A stretch of 64,000 nucleotides of DNA, taken from assembly GCA_963828505.1 (NCBI GenBank), contig CAWHFM010000012.1, positions 62,001-126,000 on the forward strand, written 5' to 3'. Shown here piece after piece: positions 1 through 8,700 of this stretch. The DNA is from Bog-473 sp963828505. Lineage in GTDB: Bacteria > Actinomycetota > Acidimicrobiia > Acidimicrobiales > RAAP-2. Below the pieces are notes generated by a model, which made no database searches, had not been told where the DNA came from, and saw only the letters and a list, made by a program, of their open reading frames with translations. Every line of letters begins with the position of its first letter. The stretch's first letter is position 1. The position numbers and the translations under genes are program-made.

Positions 1-789
1 ACCGAGGGTGCCGCCGCTGTCTTTGGCGAGCTGCTCGATTTCGTCCACGGCCCGCTCAGCCTCCTCTTCTCGACCGTGCATGAGGAGCCATCGTGGGCTT
101 TCAGGAAGGTTCTTGCGGACGAAGAGGATGACGAAGCCCAGCACCGGGCCGAACAGGAAGGCAACCCGCCACGAGTAACTGGCGGGGAGGTGGTTCACGA
201 CGAGGATGGTGAGCACCGTGGCGATGAGGGCACCGCCCCAATAGGTACCGTTCACGGCGATGTCCACCCGGCCCCGGTACTTGGCCGGTATGAGTTCATC
301 GATTGCCGAGTTGATTGCTGCGTACTCACCACCGATCCCCATACCGGCGATGAACCGGGTGGCCCAGAGCCAGTAGGCCCAGCCCGGCGAGTGCCCGAGG
401 GTCAGAGCAGTGAGCACGCCGCCGAGCAGGTACACACTCAACGTGATCATGAACAGGTTGCGGCGGCCGAACTTGTCGGACATCCGGCCGAAGAACAGGG
501 CCCCGACCACCTCGCCCAGTAGGTACACAGTACCCACGGCGAAGGCCACCTCGGAGGAGGAGAGGTTGAGGGCTTGTTTCTGGCTGATGAGACCTTCGGC
601 GTTGCTGGCGATAGTGATCTCGAGGCCGTCCAGCACCCAGGCCACGCCCAGAGCGACGACCAAGCGGGTGTGGAACCGTGACCAACCAAGGCGGTCGAGC
701 CGGGCCGGGATGAGACTCCGGATCGCCCCCTCGGGCGGACGCTCTCGGTTCGGCCGTCCCGGTGCTTCCGTACTGATTGTTGCTGCCAC
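1..789 (-). CDS. MFS transporter, partial (C-terminus outside window)
   Basis: N-terminal 263 residues of a major facilitator superfamily permease, cut by the window edge. After a cytoplasmic lead of about 45 residues come hydrophobic helices and the family signatures: the loop 2-3 motif DKFGRRN after the second helix, a glycine-rich helix with GMGIGGEY, and the ESPRWL motif after helix 6 that is common in sugar and aromatic-acid H+ symporters. The start is taken as GTG at 789 because a purine-rich GGGGGAGGGG block lies just upstream; no ATG fits. Substrate unknown; the aromatic acid/metabolite:H+ symporter subgroup is an inference from the ESPRWL/GEY combination. Confidence 0.85.
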   Translation of the reverse strand, partial: MAATISTEAPGRPNRERPPEGAIRSLIPARLDRLGWSRFHTRLVVALGVAWVLDGLEITIASNAEGLISQKQALNLSSSEVAFAVGTVYLLGEVVGALFFGRMSDKFGRRNLFMITLSVYLLGGVLTALTLGHSPGWAYWLWATRFIAGMGIGGEYAAINSAIDELIPAKYRGRVDIAVNGTYWGGALIATVLTILVVNHLPASYSWRVAFLFGPVLGFVILFVRKNLPESPRWLLMHGREEEAERAVDEIEQLAKDSGGTLG

Positions 790-1077
790 GTCCCCTCCCC
801 CTTCAGACCGACCCTCCGAACGTCATTTACCCAGAATTCTCTCTTCACACACCGTCTTTTGGGGAGCGGCTCCAGAGCCGTCCGTTTCGCGTGCCGGATA
901 GCCACACACGGTGGCGATGACCAGAATCCTTGATCCCGCTCGACCCAGAATTTCAGGATCGTCGACGCCTGGCGCACCTGAGATCGACGCAGCCGATCTT
1001 CGTTGTACGAATTTGATCGAATGCGTCATCCCAGTGGGAGTTCCCGTGACAGCGAGGTCGACGTAACAAGACGAGCG

Positions 1078-2086
1078 TCAAGGGAGCGGGCCCTTTTCCC
1101 ATCGTGAACCTTCTGACCCGGTCTCCGCGACCGACAGGCCTTCAGTCGTCGCGCGCTCTCGGTCGAGGCATCGTGGCTCGACCGAGAGCGTGACCGCATT
1201 GTGAGGAGTCCGCCGCATGGCGGGTTCGGGCGCTCGGTCCCGATGTGTCCAATGGTTGCGATCCGGATCGTGCTGTGCAGTGTCCACTTTTGCGGTGGCA
1301 GTCGGCACGGCCGATGAAAGCGGCGAGCACGGCCCGACTGCCCGCGAGCCGTTGGCGGTCACCTCGAGCCCTTTCTGTTCCACGGTGTCCAGCACGCTCG
1401 CGAACCCCTCCGGGGCGCGCCCCATCCGTCGAGAACTAGTCGTTACAGCCGCGCTGAGGCCATATGCAATGCAGAAACCTGCGGCCACGGCTCGGTCGTG
1501 GAGGTCACGATCTTCACCTTGGCGCAGGCTACGAAATCCGCCGAGTTCGTTGTAGAGATCGGCGCTGAAGCCAATGCTGGCGCCATGAATCGGATCGCGT
1601 TCAGCCGCATAGCGCTCTGTCCACCGCCGTATCGTGGCGCTGTCCTCGGTGACGCGGACCCTGCCCGCCCACAGATCCGCGCCAGCGCGATCGAGCGTCC
1701 ACCTGGGCCGTGAGCCAGTCCTGCGGCACACGGGAATCGGCGTCAGTGGTCGCCAGCCAGATCTGCGCCGGATCCTTCTCCGTCCAGTGTGCCAAAAGTG
1801 CCAGACTCCCCGCCCGGCGGGCTAGTCCAACACTCCGGCATTCTTGGCGAATTACCAGCGCGCCGAATCGAGCGGCCCAAGAACGGGCGATAGCGGAGCT
1901 GCCGTCGCCGCAATTGTCGAGGACGACGGCCACCAGGCGTGGGGTTGACGGTGGGAGCGCATCCAATGCCGGCTCTAGTGCCTGTAGTGCACCTGGCAGC
2001 AACTCCTCCTCGTCATGGACGGGCAACACGACACCCACGGCGCCGATCACGCGCGGAGCGCCCTGCCGGCTCACCGTCGTTCCCAT
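1078..2086 (-). pseudogene. Family 2 glycosyltransferase, frameshifted
   Basis: GT-A fold glycosyltransferase. The N-terminal part has VVLPVHDEEELLPGAL, a nucleotide-sugar binding start, and DADSRVPQDWL, the acidic DxD-type metal/substrate motif. The reading frame then changes near 1700: the first frame runs into nonsense while the next frame gives LDRAGADLWAGRVRVTED and HGASIGFSADLYNELGGF..GEDRDLHDR, the normal second half of the fold with its ED-R/LH motif. One base too many in the segment encoding VD-LDRAG explains it. The start at 2086 overlaps the methyltransferase by 16 nt, so the gene belongs to the same operon. The stop at 1078 follows a long low-similarity tail and may not be the natural end. 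Real decay or a sequencing error cannot be told apart here. Confidence 0.75.
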
Positions 2087-2637
2087 ATGTCGAGGACAAA
2101 GGCGTCTTCGATGTGGTGCACCACGGTGGCGAGTCCTGGGGTCTCTGCGATGATTCGGTGACTGCTCTCGCCGGTGAGGGGGTAGTTGGTCTCACCGCGC
2201 CAGTGGACACCCACGACATGGGCTCCCAGCTCGGTCGTGTCCATGACACATGCCATGACACAACCGAGGTCGGTCACGTCGAAGTAGTACGCGATCTCAC
2301 TGAGGACCACAAGGTCGAAGTGACCAGCTGGCCACTGGTCGGGAATGGAGCGCTGCTCGACGCAGACGTGGGGCGTTCTTCGGAGCCGGGCTTCGGCCCG
2401 CTCCAGGGCGGAGGGGATGATGTCGCTCGAGAGCAGGCGGTCACAGCGGGTAGCAAGCAACTCTGTGAGCACTCCTATGGAGCACCCCGGCTCGTAAGCC
2501 GAGCGATAGCGTGACCGGGGGAGGCTGGCGACCGTCAAGGCGTACTTCCGCTGTTCGTACAGGCTGCTCTCGAATTCCCAGGGATCGGCGTGGTCGCGGT
2601 ACATCTGTTCGAAGTATGAGCGGCTTGTCGACGTCAT
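2071..2637 (-). CDS. NodS-like SAM-dependent methyltransferase
   Basis: 188-residue class I methyltransferase. It opens with SYFEQMYRDHADPWEFESS.YEQRKY, the typical NodS/nodulation methyltransferase start, followed by the SAM-binding glycine motif AYEPGCSIGVLTELLA and the acidic LLSSDIIPSAL strand end. NodS enzymes N-methylate a deacetylated chitooligosaccharide, so a methyl transfer to a freed amino group after the neighbouring PIG-L deacetylase is plausible (inference). It overlaps the deacetylase by 4 nt (ATGA) and the glycosyltransferase by 16 nt. In other bacteria deacetylase and methyltransferase of this type are often fused in one protein. Confidence 0.88.
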   Translation of the reverse strand: MTSTSRSYFEQMYRDHADPWEFESSLYEQRKYALTVASLPRSRYRSAYEPGCSIGVLTELLATRCDRLLSSDIIPSALERAEARLRRTPHVCVEQRSIPDQWPAGHFDLVVLSEIAYYFDVTDLGCVMACVMDTTELGAHVVGVHWRGETNYPLTGESSHRIIAETPGLATVVHHIEDAFVLDIWERR

Positions 2638-3386
2638 AGCTCCGTCTCGATGAACACCTCGAAGGGTCGCCAGAATCGCCGCAGTACGGAGTCGGCCAAG
2701 AGCGCTCCCCCGCCATGGTCGGAACCGAGGGGTCTGATCTGCGAGGTGAAGGCGTAGGTCGCCCAGCGCTTGCGTGCGATTTGTCGCCGTTCAAGATCTA
2801 GTCGACGACATTGGCGCCACGGCATGACGGCATCATCCGGGGTTGCCCAGTGCCAGGTCCAGACCAAGTACTCGAGGACACGTGAGCGGGTCAAGCGAGC
2901 GGCGGCCACCGCAGCGTGGCCGCTCGCATCGTGATCGGGGTGACCGTCCCATCGCCATGGGCTGAGGCAGAGGTCGTCGGGACCGAGCAGGCGACCGAGC
3001 ACGTTTGTAAGTTGCGGGACCTGTTCTGCCACGGCTCCGTCGGGAAAGCGAAGCCGCCGAACATCCACGGAGCCACAACCCAGCCGGTCGAGAGCAACCC
3101 GCGTCTCACTGCAACGCGCCGCAGCGAGATCGCATCCCAGAGCACGCGCTCCGGGGTGTGAAGCCTCGCCATCGGTGACGGCCAGCACCACCGTTTCTAC
3201 ACCGATCCGATCCATGTGTTGGAGCAAGCCCCCGGCCCCGAGGACCTCGTCATCGGGGTGCGGGGCCACGACAACCAGTCGACGGGGTCGCCGCTGGTGC
3301 AGGGGACGGAGGGCGGCGAGTTGCCTCGCTCCCAGCCAGGTTCTCTCGTCTGTCCCAGGGTTCTGGTCATCCACGACTAACTCCAC
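2634..3386 (-). CDS. PIG-L family deacetylase (LmbE-like)
   Basis: 250-residue zinc-dependent N-deacetylase. The zinc-binding motif is APHPDDEVLGAGG near residue 42, with the third ligand in the HPDHDASGH segment near residue 152. The family removes acetyl groups from GlcNAc-type sugars (PIG-L, MshB, LmbE). The gene overlaps the upstream acyl-CoA dehydrogenase-like gene by 10 nt and the downstream methyltransferase by 4 nt, so the four genes at 1.1-4.4 kb are almost certainly cotranscribed and act on one substrate. The native substrate is not evident. Confidence 0.9.
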   Translation of the reverse strand: MELVVDDQNPGTDERTWLGARQLAALRPLHQRRPRRLVVVAPHPDDEVLGAGGLLQHMDRIGVETVVLAVTDGEASHPGARALGCDLAAARCSETRVALDRLGCGSVDVRRLRFPDGAVAEQVPQLTNVLGRLLGPDDLCLSPWRWDGHPDHDASGHAAVAAARLTRSRVLEYLVWTWHWATPDDAVMPWRQCRRLDLERRQIARKRWATYAFTSQIRPLGSDHGGGALLADSVLRRFWRPFEVFIETEL

Positions 3387-4402
3387 GGCCAGCCCTCACA
3401 TGCGATATGGCCGAGCACGTTGGCGTCCTGTGGCCCGTGGTATTGAGCCAGATACACGTAGAGATCGGCCGCTCGTCGGGCCTGCTCTGGATCGAGGCAC
3501 AGAGGCCGCGCGCCGCCCGCCGCGGCGGTGTGCGCAAGAACCTGCTGCGCGGCGTGGTGCACGGCGTGACGAATGACAAGGGCCCGTCGTTTCGCCGCCC
3601 CGGTTCCGTCGTCGGGATCGGCATCGATCTCCCGCGCCGCCTGCTCGATCGCCCGGCGCATCAGATCGATGTGGGCGACGGCATGTCCGAGCTCGACTAG
3701 GACGAGCTCCGATGGATGTGGGCCGACACTTCGCACCACGTGCTCCATGAGGCCACGGGCGCCGCCGTACCAGCAAGCAGCGACTCCAGTCCCACCGAAC
3801 CAGAACCCGGGGCGCTCGAGGTAGAAGTTGGGGGGGCCGACGGCACGGCTCGTCGGCACGGGCGGCCCTCCGAATTCAAGGGTGTGGCTCAGCGAATCAG
3901 CCATGCCGACCGCGGGCCACGACCCGGGATGGACCCCCACGACGTTCTCTGTCACCGAGACGTCGAAGAGCCGGTATCCATCGTCGCATTCAGCCGTGAC
4001 GAGTGCTCGGTCGATACTCATGCTGCCTGAGCAAAAGGGCTTCGCTCCCGCCAGGCGCCATGCATCGGCAACCAAGTGCGCAGTGACACCGCCGGCACGT
4101 GGGCGCGCGGCCCAGACCCCATAGGTTGCTCCTGAGTTGGGCTCATGCTGTGCTTCGGCCAGGATGGCCAACGCATCGATGTGACCCTCGACCAATCGAG
4201 CAAGCGACAGGTCGCGCGCGGCCCAATCGGCCAGCGCCGCGAACCGGGCAGGCGTACCGCCCGAGCCCGGCTTCGGAAGGCCGGCTCCGCATCCTGCCGC
4301 GATCTCTCTAAGCTCCAACCATGGTTTCAACGCGCTACCTCTTGAATCGGGTCGGGTGACATCGGGTCCGATGACTGAGCCGTGCTTTCCATATGAGAGC
4401 AA
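3377..4402 (-). CDS. Acyl-CoA dehydrogenase-like flavoprotein
   Basis: 341-residue protein with the acyl-CoA dehydrogenase fold in shortened form: ATYGVWAARP and AWRLAGAKPFCSGS resemble the central beta-domain (usual GxxxLxGxKxxxs), and the C-terminal helices carry AVAHIDLMRRAIEQAA. The normal C-terminal catalytic Glu region is not recognisable. Proteins like this, annotated as acyl-CoA dehydrogenase, sit in front of PIG-L deacetylase/methyltransferase/GT2 sets in many proteobacteria and actinobacteria; their reaction in that set is not known to me. First gene of the operon; the start at 4402 could be a few codons further in. Confidence 0.8.
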   Translation of the reverse strand: MLSYGKHGSVIGPDVTRPDSRGSALKPWLELREIAAGCGAGLPKPGSGGTPARFAALADWAARDLSLARLVEGHIDALAILAEAQHEPNSGATYGVWAARPRAGGVTAHLVADAWRLAGAKPFCSGSMSIDRALVTAECDDGYRLFDVSVTENVVGVHPGSWPAVGMADSLSHTLEFGGPPVPTSRAVGPPNFYLERPGFWFGGTGVAACWYGGARGLMEHVVRSVGPHPSELVLVELGHAVAHIDLMRRAIEQAAREIDADPDDGTGAAKRRALVIRHAVHHAAQQVLAHTAAAGGARPLCLDPEQARRAADLYVYLAQYHGPQDANVLGHIACEGWPWS

Positions 4403-4826
4403 TACCCGGCCAAGCCGGTACCGACACGTCCGTTGCCAGTTCGTCGCTCAGGAATCTTCGATACCCGGCGCGAAGCGATCGCACACGCGTAGAGCGAGGC
4501 CAGGTTCTGCAAGGACCAGTATCAAGAGCAACACCAGCAGTATTTGGCCCATATCGTCGGCTCTCCAAATCGCTTCGCGCATAATTCCTGCGGCAACAAG
4601 TCCAGCTGCCGGTCAGTAGGTTCCCGCGCACGGTGCCGTGCCTCATGTGCGTTCCTGACAGAAGCTCCGGAGTCAATCACCGAACGGCTGAGCCTCCGCC
4701 TCGACGCTCACACTTACATTGAAAACGAGACCAAACCGACCCAGGTCGACCTGGTAATCGTGGTCGGCTCGTAACCGGCTTCCCGCACAAAAGTCTTGCC
4801 CAAAGAGTCCCGGCACGGAGACGTGG
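4403..4826. other. Intergenic region, no gene seen
   Basis: 424 bp between two minus-strand units. It must hold the promoter of the 4402-1078 operon and the end of the MEDS gene transcript. I see no convincing coding signal, RNA gene or strong hairpin. Confidence 0.5.
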
Positions 4827-5807
4827 TCATGATGGTGCGAGGGCAAGCTCAGCCCATACCACCTTCGCATCGGAAGTTGTTTCGACTCCCCAGGAGATCG
4901 CGAGGTCGGCGACGAGGCTCAGACCCCAACCGGCCTGAGCCGCCCGTGACGAGTCACCGACCGTCGACATAGTCGGGTCGGCGTCTCGGACCGTGACCCG
5001 CAACAATTGCTGCGCAGGTAGAGGGCGGATCCCAACGGAGAACGCAGAGCCAGCATGGACCACTGCATTCGTCGCGAGCTCCGACACCACGAGGGCCACC
5101 TCATCGACTAGATCTTCATCGGCGTGGCCCAATTGCCGAAGGGCATCGCGCACAAACGTGCGCGCCGCCGCGGGTGCGCCCAGTTCGGGCGCAAAGTCGG
5201 CTGTCTTCTCGCTCACCCCTGCGGGCGGATGAGAAGGGCGATGGTGAGGTGCTCTCGCCACAATGGATGAATGGAGGTGACAGATCTGCCGCAATGCCTC
5301 AGCGTGTTCATTCCCCGTGACCGACGCCCTCGGATAGCTGCAAACGAGCGAGAACTTCCGACTCTCGGCGAGGTCATTCCACAACGATTCCAGTTCGATA
5401 GCGGCCAGCACATCACCTGCATCCCAGAGGAGGGCCACCATTTCGCCGTAGACGTGCACCGGACGACCCGCCTCGAATGCTTCGTCCAGGGTGGCCTCAA
5501 GAACGGAACGAAAGATTTTCCGGTCGATCTGGCCTTCCACCATGAACTCCGTCATCGTCGAAGCCGCATCAAACATCAAGAGCCGGCCGGAGCTACGGGC
5601 CTCGACTACTTCGACCCCGGCGAGCTCAAGCTCGGCTTCGAAAGCCTGACGATGTGTCTCTGAGGCGATAACGACCGAAGTCTCCTGCGCTCGAATTACA
5701 CGCGCAAGGTGCTGACCCACCACCTCGAATAGATCGACCTCTCGCTCGTAGAATTGAACAACGTGATCGCCACCCTCGAGTGCGATGTCTCTCAGGTCGA
5801 TGGTCAT
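4827..5807 (-). CDS. MEDS sensory domain fused to HATPase (anti-sigma kinase-like)
   Basis: 326 residues. Positions 10-165 match the MEDS domain (methanogen/methylotroph DcmR sensory domain, proposed in the literature to sense simple hydrocarbon derivatives): GGDHVVQFYE at the start, RLLMFDA and CSYPR at the end. Positions 205-325 form a GHKL ATPase of the RsbW/SpoIIAB type with N-box ELATNAVVH (E243, N247, H251), acidic D275/D277 and GWGLSLV at 293-299. ATG at 5807 is chosen because GGAGCGG lies 6-10 nt upstream and the ATG overlaps the STAS stop as ATGA. Together with STAS it suggests a partner-switching module. No sigma factor is encoded nearby. Confidence 0.88.
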   Translation of the reverse strand: MTIDLRDIALEGGDHVVQFYEREVDLFEVVGQHLARVIRAQETSVVIASETHRQAFEAELELAGVEVVEARSSGRLLMFDAASTMTEFMVEGQIDRKIFRSVLEATLDEAFEAGRPVHVYGEMVALLWDAGDVLAAIELESLWNDLAESRKFSLVCSYPRASVTGNEHAEALRQICHLHSSIVARAPHHRPSHPPAGVSEKTADFAPELGAPAAARTFVRDALRQLGHADEDLVDEVALVVSELATNAVVHAGSAFSVGIRPLPAQQLLRVTVRDADPTMSTVGDSSRAAQAGWGLSLVADLAISWGVETTSDAKVVWAELALAPS

Positions 5808-6352
5808 TTCCGCTCCAATGAGCACTGCGATGAATGTGTATCCAGACCGGCCGCCGCTGCTATGTCGGAACTGCCCGGCCCGACGATTCGATGGTTCAAG
5901 AGCCCTCGAGCTCCCAGGCACTGCCGCGATACCTGCGACCCAGGCCGCTCGCTCTCGGGCCCGATCCGAGGCGGTTCGTCGCAGCGCCCCATCGCCGCCA
6001 CTTCATTCAGCGAATCGGAAGCCACTCCGGGTGACGCTCCACCGTCAGTCTCGGATGTGCCGTCAACGAACCCAAGGAGTCGGAGCACCCTCTCCACGAT
6101 TGGCAGAGATGAGCGAAACTCGGTCGAGGCGAATCCCCGGCCCGCAAGGACGATGCGGCTGAGACATCCAACCCCCATGAACTGGGCCTCGGAAAGGTCC
6201 ACGACCAGCGAGCGCCCTGATCCAAGGCAAAGGTCATCGAGCGCCTCCTGAAGAGCCGGTTCGCTGACCAGGTCGAATTCCCCTGTCAGCCGAAGAACGA
6301 TCGCTTGCGGAGGTTCCTCGTAGATGTCGATGGCAAAAGTCTCGAAATCCAT
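5804..6352 (-). CDS. STAS domain protein, anti-sigma antagonist-like, phospho-acceptor lost
   Basis: 182 residues. Residues 1-95 are a STAS domain (AIVLRLTGEFDLVSEPAL, then SLVVDLSEAQF). In SpoIIAA-type antagonists the following loop reads D-S-S-G with the phosphorylated serine; here residues 58-64 are FMGVGCL, so the usual Ser/Thr acceptor is absent. After residue 100 there is an unstructured, low-similarity tail of about 80 residues. ATG at 6352 has GGAGGAG 7-8 nt upstream. The stop overlaps the MEDS-kinase start by 4 nt (ATGA), indicating coupled synthesis of the pair. Without the acceptor it may act as a constitutive binder or scaffold (inference). Confidence 0.85.
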   Translation of the reverse strand: MDFETFAIDIYEEPPQAIVLRLTGEFDLVSEPALQEALDDLCLGSGRSLVVDLSEAQFMGVGCLSRIVLAGRGFASTEFRSSLPIVERVLRLLGFVDGTSETDGGASPGVASDSLNEVAAMGRCDEPPRIGPESERPGSQVSRQCLGARGLLNHRIVGPGSSDIAAAAGLDTHSSQCSLERK

Positions 6353-6502
6353 GGCCGCTCCTCCCATCATTCCACTACCGGTTCTCGATGGCGCCACGGG
6401 AACTGTAGAACTTTGGCGTGGGTTGTACAACTCTTGCGTATGTTCATGCCTTGCAGCCATCCGATTCTTCTGCGATACCTTCTCAAATCATCGATGATGG
6501 GC

Positions 6503-6508
6503 TATCCT
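6503..6508 (+). promoter_or_regulatory. Candidate leaderless -10 element (TATCCT)
   Basis: TATCCT ends 6 nt before the ATG at 6515, the spacing expected when transcription starts at the start codon itself; no Shine-Dalgarno is present before that ATG. This TANNNT-plus-ATG layout is typical of leaderless actinobacterial genes. No good -35 is visible. Confidence 0.4.
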
Positions 6509-6514
6509 GTGCGA

Positions 6515-7168
6515 ATGATGGACGATCGCGACGGCATCTACAGCATCGGTGCGGTCGTCAAGATGCTCGGCGTGCCCGCACAGACGCTCCGCAGCTGGGA
6601 GGACCGCTACCACCAGATCGTCCCCGAACGAAGCGCCGGCGGACAGCGGCTCTACACCCGTGACCAGGTCGACCAGCTCCGATTCGTCCTGGGAGAACTC
6701 GATCGCGGCATGCAGCCGGCGGATGCTCATCGCCTGCTCGGAGAGCGAAGGCGCTACCCGATTGAACCCCGCCCGGGCGAAGAACAGCCGGTCACGATTC
6801 TCATTGCCGAGCGGGATCCGTTTGCCGCTGAGTACTCGGAGTACTTCTTGCGGACCGAGGGGTACGCCGTCCACGTATCGTTCGACTTCGAAGCTGCTCG
6901 GGCCATCCTCAAAGAGGATCCACCAAACGTCGCGGTAATCGATCTGCTGATCTCCGGCGGAGCCGGACTGGATCTGTGCCGATTGGCGCAGACTGGAGGG
7001 GCAGCTCGGGTCCTCGCGGTATCGACGCTCGACTCACGAGACCAGGCTCTAGAGGTCGGGGCCGACGCGTTCTTGTTGAAACCCCTCGATCCACTCCAGT
7101 TCGTCTCGACCGTTCGGGACCTCCTAGGGACAAGTGCCTATCTCCGCCGCTCGGTCCGGGTGCCGTGA
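6515..7168 (+). CDS. MerR-type HTH fused to response-regulator receiver domain
   Basis: 217 residues. Residues 8-80 are a MerR winged HTH (YSIGAVVKMLGVPAQTLRSW and the wing GGQRLYTRDQV). Residues 93-205 are a receiver domain: acidic E99/D101, phospho-acceptor D143 in VIDLL, switch T171 and K189-P190. The order DNA-binding domain then receiver is unusual; most response regulators are receiver first, and MerR proteins usually end in a ligand-binding part. No histidine kinase is next to it; phosphorylation source unknown. It faces the STAS/MEDS operon across 160 bp and overlaps the KaiC-like gene by 4 nt (GTGA), so it is likely the transcriptional output of this locus. Confidence 0.87.
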   Translation: MMDDRDGIYSIGAVVKMLGVPAQTLRSWEDRYHQIVPERSAGGQRLYTRDQVDQLRFVLGELDRGMQPADAHRLLGERRRYPIEPRPGEEQPVTILIAERDPFAAEYSEYFLRTEGYAVHVSFDFEAARAILKEDPPNVAVIDLLISGGAGLDLCRLAQTGGAARVLAVSTLDSRDQALEVGADAFLLKPLDPLQFVSTVRDLLGTSAYLRRSVRVP

Positions 7169-8559
7169 CTGACCGACTCGCGAGCGGCTCACCTCGCCTC
7201 GACACCGTGCTCGGGGGCGGCATTCTCTGCAACTCGATCAACCTCATCATGGGTCGCCCCGGCACGGGCAAGACGATCCTCGCCCAGCAGTACCTGTTCC
7301 ACAATGCGACAACCGAACGACCCGCTCTCTATCTCTCGACGGTATCTGAGCCTCTGGAGAAAATTCTTCGGTACGGTCAATCGCTGACATACTTCGACAC
7401 CAACGTCGTGGGGTCGAGCGTCATCTACGAGGACCTCGGCCAAATGCTGACCGACGGCGGGCTCGAGAGTGTGCTCAAGCAGGTGATCGGGCTACTCCGC
7501 GAACGCCGTCCCGCCCTCTTGGTGATCGACAGCTTCAAGGCGTTGCGAGCTTTCGCTCCCGATGATGGCGAGTTTCGCCGGTTCCTCCATGAACTTGCCG
7601 GTCACCTGTCGGCGGCCCAGATCACCTCTTTTTGGGTCGGTGAGTACGGCAAAGCCGAGGCAACCGAGGCCCCGGAATTCGCCGTGGCCGACGCTATCGT
7701 CTCGCTCGATTTTGAGCGAGTTGGCGACAGAGAAAGCCGTGTCCTCCAAGTATTGAAACTGCGCGGTAGCGGGTTCACTTCGGGCAAGCACGCATACCGG
7801 GTCTCGCCCGACGGCATTGTTATCTTTCCCCGTCTCGCCGATCATGCCGAGGGCGATACCTATGACTACCGGTCGGAACGGATCTCCTCGGGAGTTTCTC
7901 TCCTCGACGACATGCTGTCGGACGGCTATTGGCGTGGAGCCTCGACACTCGTCGCCGGACCATCTGGGTCCGGAAAGACACTCATCGCGCTGCACTTCGT
8001 CCTCTCGGGTGCCGACCATGGTGAGCAGGGGATCTACGCAACGTTCCAGGAGAATCCGGTACAGCTGGAGCGCATTGTCCAGGGCTTTTCTTGGTCACTC
8101 GACAACCCCAAGATCGAACTCTTGTTCCGCCCGCCCGTCGATCTCTATGTCGATGAATGGGTCTATGAGATCCTCGACGCGATCGAGCGAACCGGAGCAA
8201 CCCGGCTGGCCATCGATAGCCTCGGGGACCTCCGCGTCGCTTGCGGCGACGAACTCCGATTCCGGGAGTACATTTATTCCCTTCTGCAGCGATGCGCCCG
8301 GAAAAACATCAGCGTGATCATGACCCAGGAAGCCTCGGAGCTCTTCGGCTTGACGCGGCTCTCGGAGTTTGGGATCTCTCACGTCTCGGACAATGTGGTG
8401 CTCCTCCAGTTCCTGCGGGGAGAGTCCGAAGTGAAACGGGCCATCACGGTGCTCAAGACGCGAGGCAGCGCCCACGATCCGTTAATTCGCCAGTTCGAGA
8501 TCACCTCTGCGGGATTCACGTTTGGCGACCGGTTCCTGTCTGACCAGAGCCTGCTCTAG
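7165..8559 (+). CDS. KaiC-like double RecA-domain ATPase
   Basis: 464 residues with two KaiC/RadA-type domains. Domain 1 has Walker A GRPGTGKT (30-37) and Walker B ALLVIDS (D122); domain 2 has Walker A GPSGSGKT (265-272) and Walker B LAID (D351). KaiC carries a catalytic Glu pair after the Walker A; here the pairs read S-E (61-62) and Q-E (295-296), so one Glu of each pair is replaced. GTG at 7165 overlaps the MerR-receiver stop. No KaiA or KaiB is encoded nearby. Such stand-alone KaiC homologues are widespread and act as ATP-driven signalling scaffolds rather than clocks; here probably part of the MEDS/STAS/MerR-receiver circuit. Confidence 0.88.
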   Translation: MTDRLASGSPRLDTVLGGGILCNSINLIMGRPGTGKTILAQQYLFHNATTERPALYLSTVSEPLEKILRYGQSLTYFDTNVVGSSVIYEDLGQMLTDGGLESVLKQVIGLLRERRPALLVIDSFKALRAFAPDDGEFRRFLHELAGHLSAAQITSFWVGEYGKAEATEAPEFAVADAIVSLDFERVGDRESRVLQVLKLRGSGFTSGKHAYRVSPDGIVIFPRLADHAEGDTYDYRSERISSGVSLLDDMLSDGYWRGASTLVAGPSGSGKTLIALHFVLSGADHGEQGIYATFQENPVQLERIVQGFSWSLDNPKIELLFRPPVDLYVDEWVYEILDAIERTGATRLAIDSLGDLRVACGDELRFREYIYSLLQRCARKNISVIMTQEASELFGLTRLSEFGISHVSDNVVLLQFLRGESEVKRAITVLKTRGSAHDPLIRQFEITSAGFTFGDRFLSDQSLL

Positions 8560-8700
8560 TGTTTACATTTTCCGCGACCTGGTACACGTCCGTTTGGGCC
8601 ATGTCCTTGCGGGTATGACCTCATGCAGTCAAGCGGGCATCCGCAGCCACTGGAATCCGAAAGCGTGTCCAATCCGGGCACCCAGGAAAGGGGAATGATC

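Noticed and set aside
7165..8559. Circadian clock gene kaiC proper
   Set aside because: No kaiA or kaiB nearby and both catalytic Glu pairs are altered; called KaiC-like instead.
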